64,000 bases of DNA from an uncultured beta proteobacterium (GTDB taxonomy: Bacteria > Pseudomonadota > Gammaproteobacteria > Burkholderiales > Burkholderiaceae_C), in contig CAJAES010000034.1 in assembly GCA_903938815.1 (NCBI GenBank), positions 124,001 through 188,000 on the forward strand. Reading direction: 5' to 3'. Every line of letters begins with the position of its first letter. The stretch's first letter is position 1. The position numbers and the translations under genes are program-made. This document shows positions 24,928-33,094 of this stretch, piece after piece. The notes under the pieces were generated by a model, which was not told the origin of the DNA, searched no databases, and was given only the letters and a program-made list of their open reading frames with translations.

Positions 24928-25929
24928 TCAGGGAAGTCGTTGGCCGCTCTCGCGGTCGAATCGGTGCAGCGCGTCGTCACGCCAGCCCAGGCCGATCGTG
25001 TCGCCACGTTGCGGCAGCCCGTGGCCGCCGGTGCGCAGCACGACGCGCGAACGCGCGGTTTCGGGCCCGGTCTCGCAGATCAGCAGGCTCTCGGCGCCCA
25101 GGTATTCCACGGCCACCACGCGGGCCGGCAGCCCGTCGGTGGCCGCGCGCAGCGACATCTGCTCCGGGCGGACACCGAGCACGCTGCGGCCGTCCTCGGA
25201 CGGGAAGAGGTTCATCGCCGGCGCGCCGATGAAGCCGGCCACGAAGGTGCTGGCGGGGCGTTCGTACAGGTCCTGCGGCGTGCCCTGCTGCTCGATGCGG
25301 CCGGCGCGCATGAGCACCACGCGGTCGGCCATCGTCATCGCCTCGGTCTGGTCGTGCGTGACGTAGAGCATCGTGATGCCCAGGCGCTGCTGCAGTTCGC
25401 GGATCTCGCTGCGCATCTGCTGGCGCAGCTGGGCGTCCAGGTTCGACAGCGGCTCGTCCATCAGGCACACGGGGGCCTCGGCCACGATGGCGCGGCCCAG
25501 CGCCACGCGCTGGCGCTGCCCGCCCGACAGCTGGGCCGGCTTGCGCGACAGCAGGCCCTGCAGGCCCAGCAGTTCGGCGGCGCGGGCCAGGCGGCGCGCG
25601 CGCTCGGCCTTGTCGACCCGGCGCACCGTGAGCCCGAAGACGATGTTCTCGCCCACCGTCAGGTGCGGGAACAGCGCGTAGTTCTGGAACACCATCGCGA
25701 TGCCGCGCTGCGCGGGCGGCGCGTGCGTGACATCGACGCCGCCGATCTCGATGCGCCCGGCGTCGGGCTGCTCCAGCGCGGCGATCAGGCGCAGCGTGGT
25801 GCTCTTGCCGCAACCCGAAGGGCCCAGCAGCGCGACGAACTGCCCCGGTTCGGCGACCAGGGTCACGTCCTGCACCGCCGCGTGTTCGCCGAAGCGCTTG
25901 ACGATGCCGTGCAGCGCGACGCGGCTCAT
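24928..25929 (-). CDS. ABC transporter ATP-binding protein, UgpC/MalK-like
   Basis: A 333-residue ATPase with Walker [10 protein letters not shown] (about 36-44), signature L-S-G-G-Q-R-Q-R, Walker [14 protein letters not shown]-loop T-H-D, and a C-terminal TOBE domain (V-L-G-V-R-P-E-Q). The open frame continues 48 codons upstream to 26073 through the deoR gene, but [14 protein letters not shown] at 25929 is the clear start. It begins 10 bp after the deoR stop, so both are in one operon. Confidence 0.94.
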   Translation of the reverse strand: MSRVALHGIVKRFGEHAAVQDVTLVAEPGQFVALLGPSGCGKSTTLRLIAALEQPDAGRIEIGGVDVTHAPPAQRGIAMVFQNYALFPHLTVGENIVFGLTVRRVDKAERARRLARAAELLGLQGLLSRKPAQLSGGQRQRVALGRAIVAEAPVCLMDEPLSNLDAQLRQQMRSEIRELQQRLGITMLYVTHDQTEAMTMADRVVLMRAGRIEQQGTPQDLYERPASTFVAGFIGAPAMNLFPSEDGRSVLGVRPEQMSLRAATDGLPARVVAVEYLGAESLLICETGPETARSRVVLRTGGHGLPQRGDTIGLGWRDDALHRFDRESGQRLP

Positions 25930-25939
25930 CGTGGCGCCT

Positions 25940-26719
25940 TCATGTCGGGCTCCCGACGAGATGCACCTGTGGCGACGCGGCTTCCAGCAGCGGCCGATAG
26001 GCGGGCGACGGCCATGCGTCGATGAAGAGATGGTCCATGTCCGAGAGCCTGCCGCCGCGCGCCATGGCGGCACGGCCGAACTTGCTGGCGTCCGCGACCA
26101 GCAGCGACTGGCGGCAGTTCAGGCGCATGGCCTCGCGTGCCAGCACCTCGGCTGGGTCGAAATCGAGCAGGGTGCCGTCCTCGTCGATGCCGCCCACGCC
26201 GAAGACGGCGAAGTCGGTCTTGAAGCCGGCAAAGCAGCGCACCGCCGCCTCGCCCACCACGTCGAGATCGGCCGGCCGCAGGAAGCCGCCGGCCACCGCG
26301 ATCTCGAGCCCTTCGCTGCCCGCGAGCGCGAACACCACGCGCAGGCTGTTGGTCACGACGCGAAGGCCGCGGTGACCGCGCAGCGCCAGCGCCACCTGGT
26401 GCGGCGTCGTGCCCAGGCCGATGGCCACCGAGGCGCCGTCGCCGATGTGGGCCGCCACCGCCGCGGCGATGCGCCGCTTGGCATCGAGGTGCTGCACCTG
26501 CCGCGCCTCGAACGGCAGGTTGGCGCCGGCAGGCGGCAGCGTGACACCGCCATGGACGCGGCGCAGCAGGCCGCGCTCGCTCAGGCGGTTCACTTCCCGT
26601 CGGATCGTCTGCGGCGTGACACCGAACTGGCGGGCCAGATCGCCGATGTCCACCAGCCCCCGGCCTCTGACGAGATCGAGAATCTGATGTTCGCGTGAAC
26701 CGAAAATGGCCTCTGACAT
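25940..26719 (-). CDS. DeoR/GlpR-family repressor
   Basis: A 259-residue DeoR-family regulator: N-terminal HTH (about 8-58, with V-T-P-Q-T-I-R-R-E-V-N-R-L as recognition helix) and a C-terminal sugar-phosphate sensor domain (V-A-I-G-L-G-T-T, A-V-F-G-V-G-G-I-D). GlpR-type proteins sense glycerol-3-phosphate. It is first in the transporter operon and divergent from the phosphodiesterase gene. One of two direct repeats (TGTTCGAATGAAAG) overlaps its own start codon, implying autorepression. The much longer open frame to 27781 runs antisense through the phosphodiesterase and is not the gene. Confidence 0.93.
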   Translation of the reverse strand: MSEAIFGSREHQILDLVRGRGLVDIGDLARQFGVTPQTIRREVNRLSERGLLRRVHGGVTLPPAGANLPFEARQVQHLDAKRRIAAAVAAHIGDGASVAIGLGTTPHQVALALRGHRGLRVVTNSLRVVFALAGSEGLEIAVAGGFLRPADLDVVGEAAVRCFAGFKTDFAVFGVGGIDEDGTLLDFDPAEVLAREAMRLNCRQSLLVADASKFGRAAMARGGRLSDMDHLFIDAWPSPAYRPLLEAASPQVHLVGSPT

Positions 26720-26756
26720 GTTCGAATGAAAGTTCAACGACTGTTCAAACGAAAAG
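26719..26756. promoter_or_regulatory. Tandem direct repeats, probable DeoR/GlpR operator
   Basis: TGTTCGAATGAAAG (26719-26732) and TGTTCAAACGAAAAG (26742-26756) are near-identical and spaced 23 bp start to start, about two helical turns on one DNA face. The first overlaps the deoR start codon. DeoR-family proteins commonly bind such repeated TTTC/GAA-type half sites, so a site controlling both the transporter operon and the divergent phosphodiesterase is likely. Confidence 0.55.
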
Positions 26757-26848
26757 AATAGACCTGAATCGTGACTCTGTGATGTCAGGTGAACCCGTAC
26801 TTCCGGGTTCCAATGCAGTCCGTCGAAACGAACCGGAAGGTGCCCCCC

Positions 26849-27658
26849 ATGCTCGTGCAACTGTCGGATCCCCACATCGTCGCGCCGGGGCGACTGCTGC
26901 TGGACCGGATCGACACGCCGTCTTTCCTGGCGCGGTCCGTGCAGGGCGTGCTGGACCTGCAACCGGCCGCCACGGCGGTGGTCGTCACGGGCGACCTGGT
27001 CGACCGGGGCAACGCCGCGGAGTACGCGCACCTGCGCGCCCTGCTCGCGCCGCTGCCCGGGCCGGTCTGGCTGATGCCCGGCAACCATGATGACGCCGCG
27101 GCCCTGCGCGCGGCCTTCCCGGACCACCCGGAACTGCAGCCGCAGGACGCCCCCGCGCTCGCGGCGTACGTGCTGTGGGTGCGCGAGGTGGACGGGCTGC
27201 GGGTCGTCGCCCTGGACACCGTGGTGCCGCGCGCCGCGCACGGCAGCCTGTGCGCGCACCGGCTGGCCTGGCTGGACCGCACCCTCGCGCAGGCGCCTGT
27301 GCAACCCACGGTGGTGGCCATGCATCACCCCCCCTTCGTCACAGGCATCGGGCACATGGACGGCATCGGCCTGCTGGAAGGCGCCGATGCCCTGGCCGCC
27401 GTGCTGCAGCGCCACCCCCAGGTGGAACGCGTGATCTGCGGCCATCTGCACCGCAGCATCGTGCGCCGCTTCGGCGGCACGGTGGCGATGACGGTGCCCT
27501 CCACCGCCCACCAGATCGTGCTGGACCTGCGCACGGGTGCGCCAGCCACCTTCCGGCGCGAGCCGCCGGGCTTCGCCGTGCACGCCATGCGGGACGGGGC
27601 CCTGGTTTCGCACGTGGCCGCCGTCGGCGACCACGGGCCGGTCGAGCACTACACCTAG
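26849..27658 (+). CDS. GpdQ-like binuclear metallophosphodiesterase
   Basis: A 269-residue calcineurin-fold enzyme of the GpdQ / class III cyclic-nucleotide phosphodiesterase group (E. coli-type length about 270). Metal ligands are D-P-H (about 7-9), T-G-D-L-V-D-R-G, G-N-H-D-D, H-H-P-P, and G-H-L-H-R. GpdQ hydrolyses glycerophosphodiesters to glycerol-3-phosphate and an alcohol. The frame opens at 26789, but SD GGAAGG at 26835-26840 fixes ATG 26849. A cAMP phosphodiesterase (CpdA) is the alternative, but the ugp-like operon and DeoR regulator next door favour the glycerophosphodiester role. Confidence 0.88.
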   Translation: MLVQLSDPHIVAPGRLLLDRIDTPSFLARSVQGVLDLQPAATAVVVTGDLVDRGNAAEYAHLRALLAPLPGPVWLMPGNHDDAAALRAAFPDHPELQPQDAPALAAYVLWVREVDGLRVVALDTVVPRAAHGSLCAHRLAWLDRTLAQAPVQPTVVAMHHPPFVTGIGHMDGIGLLEGADALAAVLQRHPQVERVICGHLHRSIVRRFGGTVAMTVPSTAHQIVLDLRTGAPATFRREPPGFAVHAMRDGALVSHVAAVGDHGPVEHYT

Positions 27659-27764
27659 CGCCAATCGCGCCGTCCGTCTGTGGGGTGGCGCGCATCGGGC
27701 ACCCCCCTTGAGGGCGAGGCATACCCTGTCGACGCTGCCGGCCGGGCTCGCGTTGAATGGGGGA

Positions 27765-27782
27765 CGTGCGATCGATCGCACG
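27765..27782. promoter_or_regulatory. 18-bp perfect palindrome before the glycine-zipper gene
   Basis: CGTGCGATCGATCGCACG is a complete palindrome, ending 2 nt before the SD (GAAAGG) and 14 nt before the ATG at 27797. It could be a repressor site or, in RNA, a hairpin next to the ribosome-binding site. Confidence 0.5.
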
Positions 27783-27796
27783 GTGAAAGGCTCGAC

Positions 27797-28870
27797 ATGA
27801 AGCTCCGCACCGCCCTCTCCGTTCTCATGCTGGCCATGGCCGTTGCCATGCCGCTCGCGGCCATCGCGCAGACCGCTTCCGCGGCCACGTCACTCACGGT
27901 GGACAGCTTCGCGGCCGACCCCGTGCGCACGCTGGTCCCTGGCACCGAACTCTCCTTCGACCTGACGGCCACGCCGCGCTCGGAAGTCACGGTGCGCATC
28001 ATCGGCGCCACCGGCCTGGTGCGCATGGAAGAGATCAAGCCCGGTGTCTACCAGGGCGCCTACACCGTGCGCACCCGTGACAAGGTCACCGCCGCAAGCC
28101 TTGTCACGGCGCGCATCGTGAAAGACGGCCAGGTGGTGAATGCCACGATGGATCAGTCGCTGATGCGCGGCGCGCCCAGCCCGGTGCCGGCGTCGCGCAT
28201 CCTCGCGTTTTCGGTGAACACGCCCGAAGGCATGCGGCCCGGCGACGAGCTCAAGTTCTCGCTCGCCGGCGTGCCCGGCGGCACCGCGCGGGTGAAGGTG
28301 GACGGCATCACGCAGGTGATCCCGCTCACCGAGGTCAGCCGTGGCCTGTACGAAGGCCGCTACACGCTGAGCCGCCAGGACCGCCTGCGCGGCGACCTGC
28401 AGGCCACGGGCTATCTGGTGGTGAACCGGCAGGAAGCCAGCCAGCGCTTCGAGCGCAAGCTCGGCGCCGCGGCCGTCAACGCCTACGGCTGCGACCGCCG
28501 GGACGGACGCGACAACAACCGCCCCGACATGGTCGGCGCCGAGTGCGGTGTCGTCATGTCGGTCAGCAAGGTCGAGGTCGACGACGATTCGCGCAACGTG
28601 CTCGGCACCATCGCTGGCGGCGTGCTCGGCGGCGTGATCGGCAACCAGGTGGGCGGCGGCTCGGGCCGGGAAATCGCCCGCATCGTCGGCGCCCTGGGCG
28701 GCGCCTATGCCGGCAACCGCATCCAGGACAACCGCTCGAAGACCACCGTCTACCGCGTGGCCGTGCAGCTGGATTCAGGCGCCACGAAGAACTTCGACCA
28801 TGCCGTCGACCCGGTGCTGCTGGTGGGCGCCCGCGTGAAGGTCGCCGACGGCGCCATCGTGCGCCGCTGA
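27797..28870 (+). CDS. Glycine-zipper 2TM-domain protein
   Basis: A 357-residue exported protein. Sec signal (about 1-25, ending A-I-A-Q). Two similar beta-rich segments follow, about 35-110 and 135-210, each with a P-G-x-E/D-L-x-F-x-L phrase and a G-x-Y-x-G-x-Y-T-x-R/S phrase, so it looks like an internal duplication. The C-terminal glycine-zipper 2TM region (G-T-I-A-G-G-V-L-G-G-V-I-G-N-Q-V-G-G-G-S-type, about 273-310) is the SlyB/PCP-like module that associates with the outer membrane. The frame is open from 27680, but SD GAAAGG at 27785-27790 decides ATG 27797. Function unknown. Confidence 0.85.
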   Translation: MKLRTALSVLMLAMAVAMPLAAIAQTASAATSLTVDSFAADPVRTLVPGTELSFDLTATPRSEVTVRIIGATGLVRMEEIKPGVYQGAYTVRTRDKVTAASLVTARIVKDGQVVNATMDQSLMRGAPSPVPASRILAFSVNTPEGMRPGDELKFSLAGVPGGTARVKVDGITQVIPLTEVSRGLYEGRYTLSRQDRLRGDLQATGYLVVNRQEASQRFERKLGAAAVNAYGCDRRDGRDNNRPDMVGAECGVVMSVSKVEVDDDSRNVLGTIAGGVLGGVIGNQVGGGSGREIARIVGALGGAYAGNRIQDNRSKTTVYRVAVQLDSGATKNFDHAVDPVLLVGARVKVADGAIVRR

Positions 28871-28909
28871 GCGGCCACGCCTGCCTGAACCCATCGCACC
28901 GGAACCGCC

Positions 28910-29065
28910 ATGAATATGCACCTCGCCCTCGCGCCGCTGGTCTCCCTGCTCGCAGGCATCCTCATCCTGGTGGTGCCGCGCCTGCTGAACTACATCGTCG
29001 CGGTGTACCTGATCGTGATCGGGCTCATCGGCCTGTTCGGCACCGGCTCGATGCGCCTGGGCTGA
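28910..29065 (+). CDS. DUF3096 small membrane protein
   Basis: A 51-codon gene with start ATG 28910 and stop TGA 29063-29065. It encodes two hydrophobic helices: L-A-L-A-P-L-V-S-L-L-A-G-I-L-I-L and, after V-P-R-L-L-N-Y, I-V-A-V-Y-L-I-V-I-G-L-I-G-L. The L-A-G-I-L-I-L ... L-L-N-Y-I-V-A-x-Y-L-I-x-I-G-L-I-G-L pattern is the DUF3096 signature. GGAAC lies upstream as a weak SD. It starts 39 bp after the glycine-zipper gene on the same strand, so it is probably co-transcribed. Function unknown; inner-membrane location expected. Confidence 0.85.
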   Translation: MNMHLALAPLVSLLAGILILVVPRLLNYIVAVYLIVIGLIGLFGTGSMRLG

Positions 29066-29086
29066 CGCATGCGGGCCGGGCCGGCT

Positions 29087-30055
29087 TCAGTTCAGCTTGA
29101 CGCCGAGCTTCGTGATGACGGGGCCCCAGCGGGCGACGTCGGTATCGATGAAGCGGCGGAAGTCGGCCGGGCTGCCGCCCACGGCTGTCAGGCCGTTCTT
29201 GGCCATGGCGTCGCGCAGTGCGGTGTCCTTGGCGAGCAGTTCGTTCACGTCGGCATTCACGCGCGCCACGGCGGCATCGCTCATCGAGGCCGGGCCGACC
29301 AGCCCGTTCCAGGCCAGCGACACCACCTTCGGGAAACCGGCCTCGCCCAGCGAGGGCAGGTCCTTCAGGCTGTCGGGCTTGGTGTCGCCGCTGATGGCGA
29401 TCATGCGCACCTTGCCGCTCTGCACGTGCGGCAGAAGCGCTGGCGCCACCATGAAGGTGGCATCGGCCGTGCCCTGCGCCACGGCCATCGCGGCCGGCGG
29501 CGAGCCGTTGAAGGGCACGTGCACGGCCTGGATGCCGGCCTCGGACAGGAAGAGCTCCATCGTCAGGTGCGCGGAGCTGCCCTGGCCGAGCGAGCTGTAG
29601 TTCATCTTGCCGCCCTGGGCCTTGGCCCAGGCCACGAACTCGGGCACGGTCTTCGCGGGCACGCGCTCGGTGTTGATGGCCAGCACGTTGGCCTGGGAGG
29701 TCGTCATCACGATGGCCTTCAGGTCCTTCGTGGGGTCGTAGGGCGTCTTCGCGTAGAGGTAGGGCGCGTAGGCCAGCGGGCCGTTGAAGCCGATGCCGAT
29801 GGTGTGGCCGTCGGTGGCCTTGGCCACCACGTCCATGCCCAGCATGCCGCCGGCGCCGGGTTTGTTGTCCACGACCACCGTGTGCCCCCAGCGCGCCGCG
29901 AGCTTGTCGCTCATCAGGCGCACGATGAGGTCCAGCGAACTGCCGGGCCCGGTGGGCACGACGATCTTCACCGTCTGGCTCGGCCAGGCAGTCTGGGCGA
30001 AGGTGGGAAGCGCGGCCTCGGCCAGGGCCGCGGTCAACAGAAGGCGTCGTTGCAT
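29087..30055 (-). CDS. Bug-family tripartite tricarboxylate transporter receptor (orphan)
   Basis: A 322-residue periplasmic receptor with a short signal (about 1-20, ends T-F-A-Q). Mature start A-W-P-S-Q-T-V-K-I-V-V-P-T-G-P-G-S-S-L-D, and V-D-N-K-P-G-A-G-G, H-V-P-F-N-G-S-P-P-A are Bug signatures. GGAG is 8 nt before the ATG. No permease or enzyme genes sit beside it, so the ligand is unknown. Convergent with the DUF3096 gene across 21 bp and divergent from the OmpA-like gene. Confidence 0.92.
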   Translation of the reverse strand: MQRRLLLTAALAEAALPTFAQTAWPSQTVKIVVPTGPGSSLDLIVRLMSDKLAARWGHTVVVDNKPGAGGMLGMDVVAKATDGHTIGIGFNGPLAYAPYLYAKTPYDPTKDLKAIVMTTSQANVLAINTERVPAKTVPEFVAWAKAQGGKMNYSSLGQGSSAHLTMELFLSEAGIQAVHVPFNGSPPAAMAVAQGTADATFMVAPALLPHVQSGKVRMIAISGDTKPDSLKDLPSLGEAGFPKVVSLAWNGLVGPASMSDAAVARVNADVNELLAKDTALRDAMAKNGLTAVGGSPADFRRFIDTDVARWGPVITKLGVKLN

Positions 30056-30138
30056 GGGGAGACTCCGTGTCAGAGGCGCAGAATGGTAGCGCTCAGGCGG
30101 ACCCCCCGAATTTCCAATCCATCCACAGGAGTCATGTC

Positions 30139-30786
30139 ATGACAGCAAATCGTTCCATCACCGTCTTGTCCGTTGCCGCCGTCGCCTTCGCGCTGGCCGG
30201 TTGCGAGAACATGAGCCAGCGCCAGAAGGGCACCGGCCAGGGCGCCGCCATCGGCGCCATCGCCGGCGCCGTCATCGGCAGCGCCACGGGCGGCAAGGCC
30301 GGCACCGGCGCGGTGGCAGGCGCCGCCGTGGGGGCCATCGCGGGCAACCTCTGGTCCAAGCGCATGGAAGACAAGCAGCGCGCGATGGAGCGCGCCACGG
30401 CCGGCACCGGCATCGAGGTGGCCAAGACGGCCGACAACCAGCTCAAGGTCAACGTGCCCAGCGACCTGTCCTTCGCGACCGGCCGCTCGGATCTGAACCC
30501 CTCGCTGCGCCCGGTGCTGGACCAGTTCGCCCAGGGGCTCGATTCCACCGTGCGCGTGCGCATCGTCGGTCACACCGACAGCACCGGCAACGACGCCATC
30601 AACGACCCGCTGTCGCAGGCGCGTGCGCAGACCGTGCGCAACTATCTCGAGGACCGCGGCGTGCCCGCATCCCGGCTGGAGACCGCCGGCCGCGGGTCGC
30701 GCGAACCGGTGGCCGACAACGGCACCGACGCCGGCCGCTCGAAGAACCGCCGCGTCGAGATCTTCCTGCGCGAGCCGCAGGGCTGA
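30139..30786 (+). CDS. OmpA-family lipoprotein with glycine zipper (YiaD-like)
   Basis: A 215-residue lipoprotein: lipobox L-A-G-C (Cys about residue 22), glycine-zipper segment about 35-75 (G-A-A-I-G-A-I-A-G-A-V-I-G), and C-terminal OmpA peptidoglycan-binding domain about 100-213 (V-G-H-T-D-S-T-G, N-D-P-L-S-Q-A-R-A, G-R-S-K-N-R-R-V-E-I). It would tether the outer membrane to the cell wall. AGGAG at 30127-30131 is 7 nt from ATG 30139 and only 2 nt from the out-of-frame ATG at 30134, so 30139 is the start. Confidence 0.92.
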   Translation: MTANRSITVLSVAAVAFALAGCENMSQRQKGTGQGAAIGAIAGAVIGSATGGKAGTGAVAGAAVGAIAGNLWSKRMEDKQRAMERATAGTGIEVAKTADNQLKVNVPSDLSFATGRSDLNPSLRPVLDQFAQGLDSTVRVRIVGHTDSTGNDAINDPLSQARAQTVRNYLEDRGVPASRLETAGRGSREPVADNGTDAGRSKNRRVEIFLREPQG

Positions 30787-30788
30787 TG

Positions 30789-30806
30789 TCCGGCGCCCGC
30801 GCCGGA
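30789..30806. terminator. Hairpin between the OmpA-like gene and GDH
   Basis: Perfect dyad TCCGGCGC-CC-GCGCCGGA, 2 bp after the OmpA-like stop and 17 bp from the convergent GDH stop. Could end both transcripts; no T-run on either side. Confidence 0.45.
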
Positions 30807-30822
30807 TGGCGCAGGCCCGGCT

Positions 30823-32097
30823 TCAGGGATACAGCCCGCGCTCCTCGCGCGCACTGAGAATGCGCTCGCACGCCACCGCGAAGGTGGCGGTGCGCAGGCT
30901 GATGCGGTGCAGGTCAGCCGTATCCCAGATGTTCTTCAGCGCGCCGACCATGATCTTGTCCAGCCGGACGTTGATCTCGTCCTCGGTCCAGAAGAACGAG
31001 CTGAAGTCCTGTACCCACTCGAAGTAGCTGACGGTCACGCCGCCGGCGTTGCAGATGACATCCGGCACGACCAGCACGCCGCGGTCCGCGAGGATGTCGT
31101 CCGCCGTCGGCACGGTGGGGCCGTTGGCGCCTTCGAGCACCAGCTTCGCCTTGATGCGGCTGGCGCGCGCGGCCGTGATCTGGCCCTCCAGCGCGGCGAC
31201 GATCAGGATGTCGCAGTCGGTGTCCCAGAATTCTTCCGCCGCCATGGCTTCGCCGCCCTGGAAGCCGCCGACGCCGCCCGCGTCCTTGACGTGCGGCATC
31301 AGGTCGGCGAGGTCGAAGCCGCGCGCGTTGCACACGGTGCCGGAATGGTCCTGGATGGCGACGATCTTCGCGCCCGCCTGCCCGAAGAGTTCGGCCGCGG
31401 ACGAGCCCACGTTGCCGAAACCCTGCACCGCGACGCGCGCGCCGTCCAGGTTCATGCCCAGGCGGCGCGCGGCTTCGCGGCCGGTGACGAAGACGCCACG
31501 GCCCGTGGCCTTCACGCGGCCCAGGCTGCCGCCCAGGTGGATGGGCTTGCCCGTCACGACGCCGGTGGCGGTGCCGCCGACGTTCATCGAGTAGGTGTCC
31601 ATCATCCACGCCATGATCTGCGCGTTGGTGTTCACGTCCGGCGCGGGGATGTCCTGCGTGGGGCCGATGATGATGCCGATCTCGCTGGTGTAGCGGCGCG
31701 TGAGCTTCTCGAGTTCCTTCAGCGACAGCTTCTTCGGGTCGACGCGGATGCCGCCCTTGGCGCCGCCGAAGGGCAGGTTCACCGCGGCGTTCTTGATGCT
31801 CATCCAGGCCGACAGCGCCATCACCTCTTCCAGCGTGACGTCGGGGTGGTAGCGCACGCCGCCCTTGCCGGGGCCGCGCGTGAGCGAGTGCTGCACGCGG
31901 TAGCCCTCGTAGTGGGCGATGGTGCCGTCGTCCATCTCGATGGGCACGTCGACGATCAGCGAGCGCTTGGGGCGCCGCAGCGTCTCGGACCAGCGCGCCA
32001 GGCGGCCCAGGTAGGGCATCACGCGGTCGATCTGCGACAGGTAGGTGCCCCAGGGGGAATCCGGCGTGGGGTGCACGTAGGACAGCGATTCGTTCAT
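30823..32097 (-). CDS. Glutamate dehydrogenase (Glu/Leu/Phe/Val family)
   Basis: A 424-residue hexameric-type glutamate dehydrogenase interconverting glutamate and 2-oxoglutarate plus ammonia. The catalytic-lysine region is [14 protein letters not shown] (about 110-123), preceded by [10 protein letters not shown] and followed by P-A-P-D-V-N-T. The Rossmann motif is [12 protein letters not shown] (about 214-225). The length and N-terminus suggest the NAD-dependent (GudB/RocG-like) form. The open frame extends to 32283 but ATG 32097 is the natural start. Divergent from proC across a region rich in dyads. Confidence 0.95.
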   Translation of the reverse strand: MNESLSYVHPTPDSPWGTYLSQIDRVMPYLGRLARWSETLRRPKRSLIVDVPIEMDDGTIAHYEGYRVQHSLTRGPGKGGVRYHPDVTLEEVMALSAWMSIKNAAVNLPFGGAKGGIRVDPKKLSLKELEKLTRRYTSEIGIIIGPTQDIPAPDVNTNAQIMAWMMDTYSMNVGGTATGVVTGKPIHLGGSLGRVKATGRGVFVTGREAARRLGMNLDGARVAVQGFGNVGSSAAELFGQAGAKIVAIQDHSGTVCNARGFDLADLMPHVKDAGGVGGFQGGEAMAAEEFWDTDCDILIVAALEGQITAARASRIKAKLVLEGANGPTVPTADDILADRGVLVVPDVICNAGGVTVSYFEWVQDFSSFFWTEDEINVRLDKIMVGALKNIWDTADLHRISLRTATFAVACERILSAREERGLYP

Positions 32098-32196
32098 GGT
32101 GTCTCCTGCAAACGGTGCTGCTGCGCAGCGGCCTCGTGGGCCGTCGGTCAGCGGTGCGCGACTGTAGGCGGGCAAGCGCCGAATTTGTCTCGGTTC

Positions 32197-32217
32197 GTCA
32201 TGCGTTTTGCGCATGAC
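32197..32217. promoter_or_regulatory. 8-bp inverted repeat between GDH and proC
   Basis: GTCATGCG-N5-CGCATGAC is perfect, 100 bp from the GDH start and 45 bp from the proC start. Typical size for a dimeric repressor or activator site governing the divergent pair. Confidence 0.5.
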
Positions 32218-32241
32218 CCGCGCTATGGCGCCACGCGCGGG
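32217..32241. promoter_or_regulatory. Second dyad upstream of proC
   Basis: CCCGCGC-N11-GCGCGGG, containing the palindrome TGGCGCCA (32226-32233) inside its loop, ends 9 bp before the proC -10-like hexamer. May be an operator or structured DNA; function unknown. Confidence 0.35.
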
Positions 32242-32249
32242 CACCGCCC

Positions 32250-32255
32250 TACACT
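32250..32255 (+). promoter_or_regulatory. -10-like hexamer before proC
   Basis: TACACT, 6 nt before the proC ATG, with no SD in between. Would give a leaderless proC transcript. Confidence 0.35.
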
Positions 32256-32261
32256 GGCGCG

Positions 32262-33071
32262 ATGAATCCCGACACCATTGCATTCATCGGCGGCGGCAAC
32301 ATGGCCGGCGCGCTGATCGGCGGCCTGATCAAGAGCGGCCGCCGTGCCGCCGACATCCTCGTGGTCGAGCCTGTCGAGGCCCAGCGGGCCCAGCTCGCCG
32401 CGCGTTTCGGCGTGCAGGCGCAGGCCTCGGCCGACGCCCGCCTGGCGGCTGCCGGGCTGGTGGTCTGGGCGGTCAAGCCGCAGCTCTTCGCCGAAGCCGC
32501 CGCGCCCTGCCGGGCGCACGTGGGGCAGGCGCTGCAGCTGTCCGTGATGGCGGGCATCCGCAGCGACACCATCGCTGCGGCCACCGGGAGCGCGCGCGTG
32601 GTGCGCGCCATGCCCAACACGCCGGCGCTGATCGGCCAGGGCATCGCGGGCCTGTTCGCGCGCGATGCCGTCGACGCCGCCGGGCGCGCCGTGGTGCAGG
32701 CCCTGCTGGCGCCGACCGGCCGCACGCTGTGGGTCGACCGCGAGGAAGACCTCGACGCCGTGACCGCGCTGTCCGGCTCCGGCCCGGCGTATGTGTTCTA
32801 CCTGCTGGAGTCGATGATGGCCGCCGCGGCGGAGATGGGCCTGAGCCCCGAGCAGGGCCGCGAGCTCGCGCAGGCCACGGTGGCCGGCGCGGCCGCGCTG
32901 GCGGGGCAGTCGGCGGAACACCCTTCCGTGCTGCGCCAGCAGGTCACGTCCAAGGGCGGGACCACGCACGCGGCGCTGTCGGCGATGGAAGCCGCCGGCG
33001 TCGGCCCCGCCATCGTCCGGGCCATACGCGCCGCGCAGCACCGTGCGCGTGAGCTCGGCGACGAGTTCTGA
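32262..33071 (+). CDS. proC: Pyrroline-5-carboxylate reductase
   Basis: A 269-residue NAD(P)H-dependent reductase making proline from P5C, the last biosynthetic step. Rossmann motif [10 protein letters not shown] (about 6-15), [20 protein letters not shown], and the C-terminal signature with S-G-S-G-P-A-Y-V-F and [11 protein letters not shown]. No SD is present; the -10-like TACACT is 6 nt upstream. It opposes PutA, which degrades proline. Converges with ubiA across 23 bp. Confidence 0.96.
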   Translation: MNPDTIAFIGGGNMAGALIGGLIKSGRRAADILVVEPVEAQRAQLAARFGVQAQASADARLAAAGLVVWAVKPQLFAEAAAPCRAHVGQALQLSVMAGIRSDTIAAATGSARVVRAMPNTPALIGQGIAGLFARDAVDAAGRAVVQALLAPTGRTLWVDREEDLDAVTALSGSGPAYVFYLLESMMAAAAEMGLSPEQGRELAQATVAGAAALAGQSAEHPSVLRQQVTSKGGTTHAALSAMEAAGVGPAIVRAIRAAQHRARELGDEF

Positions 33072-33094
33072 CGGTCCAGTCCAGGCCGAGCCGC

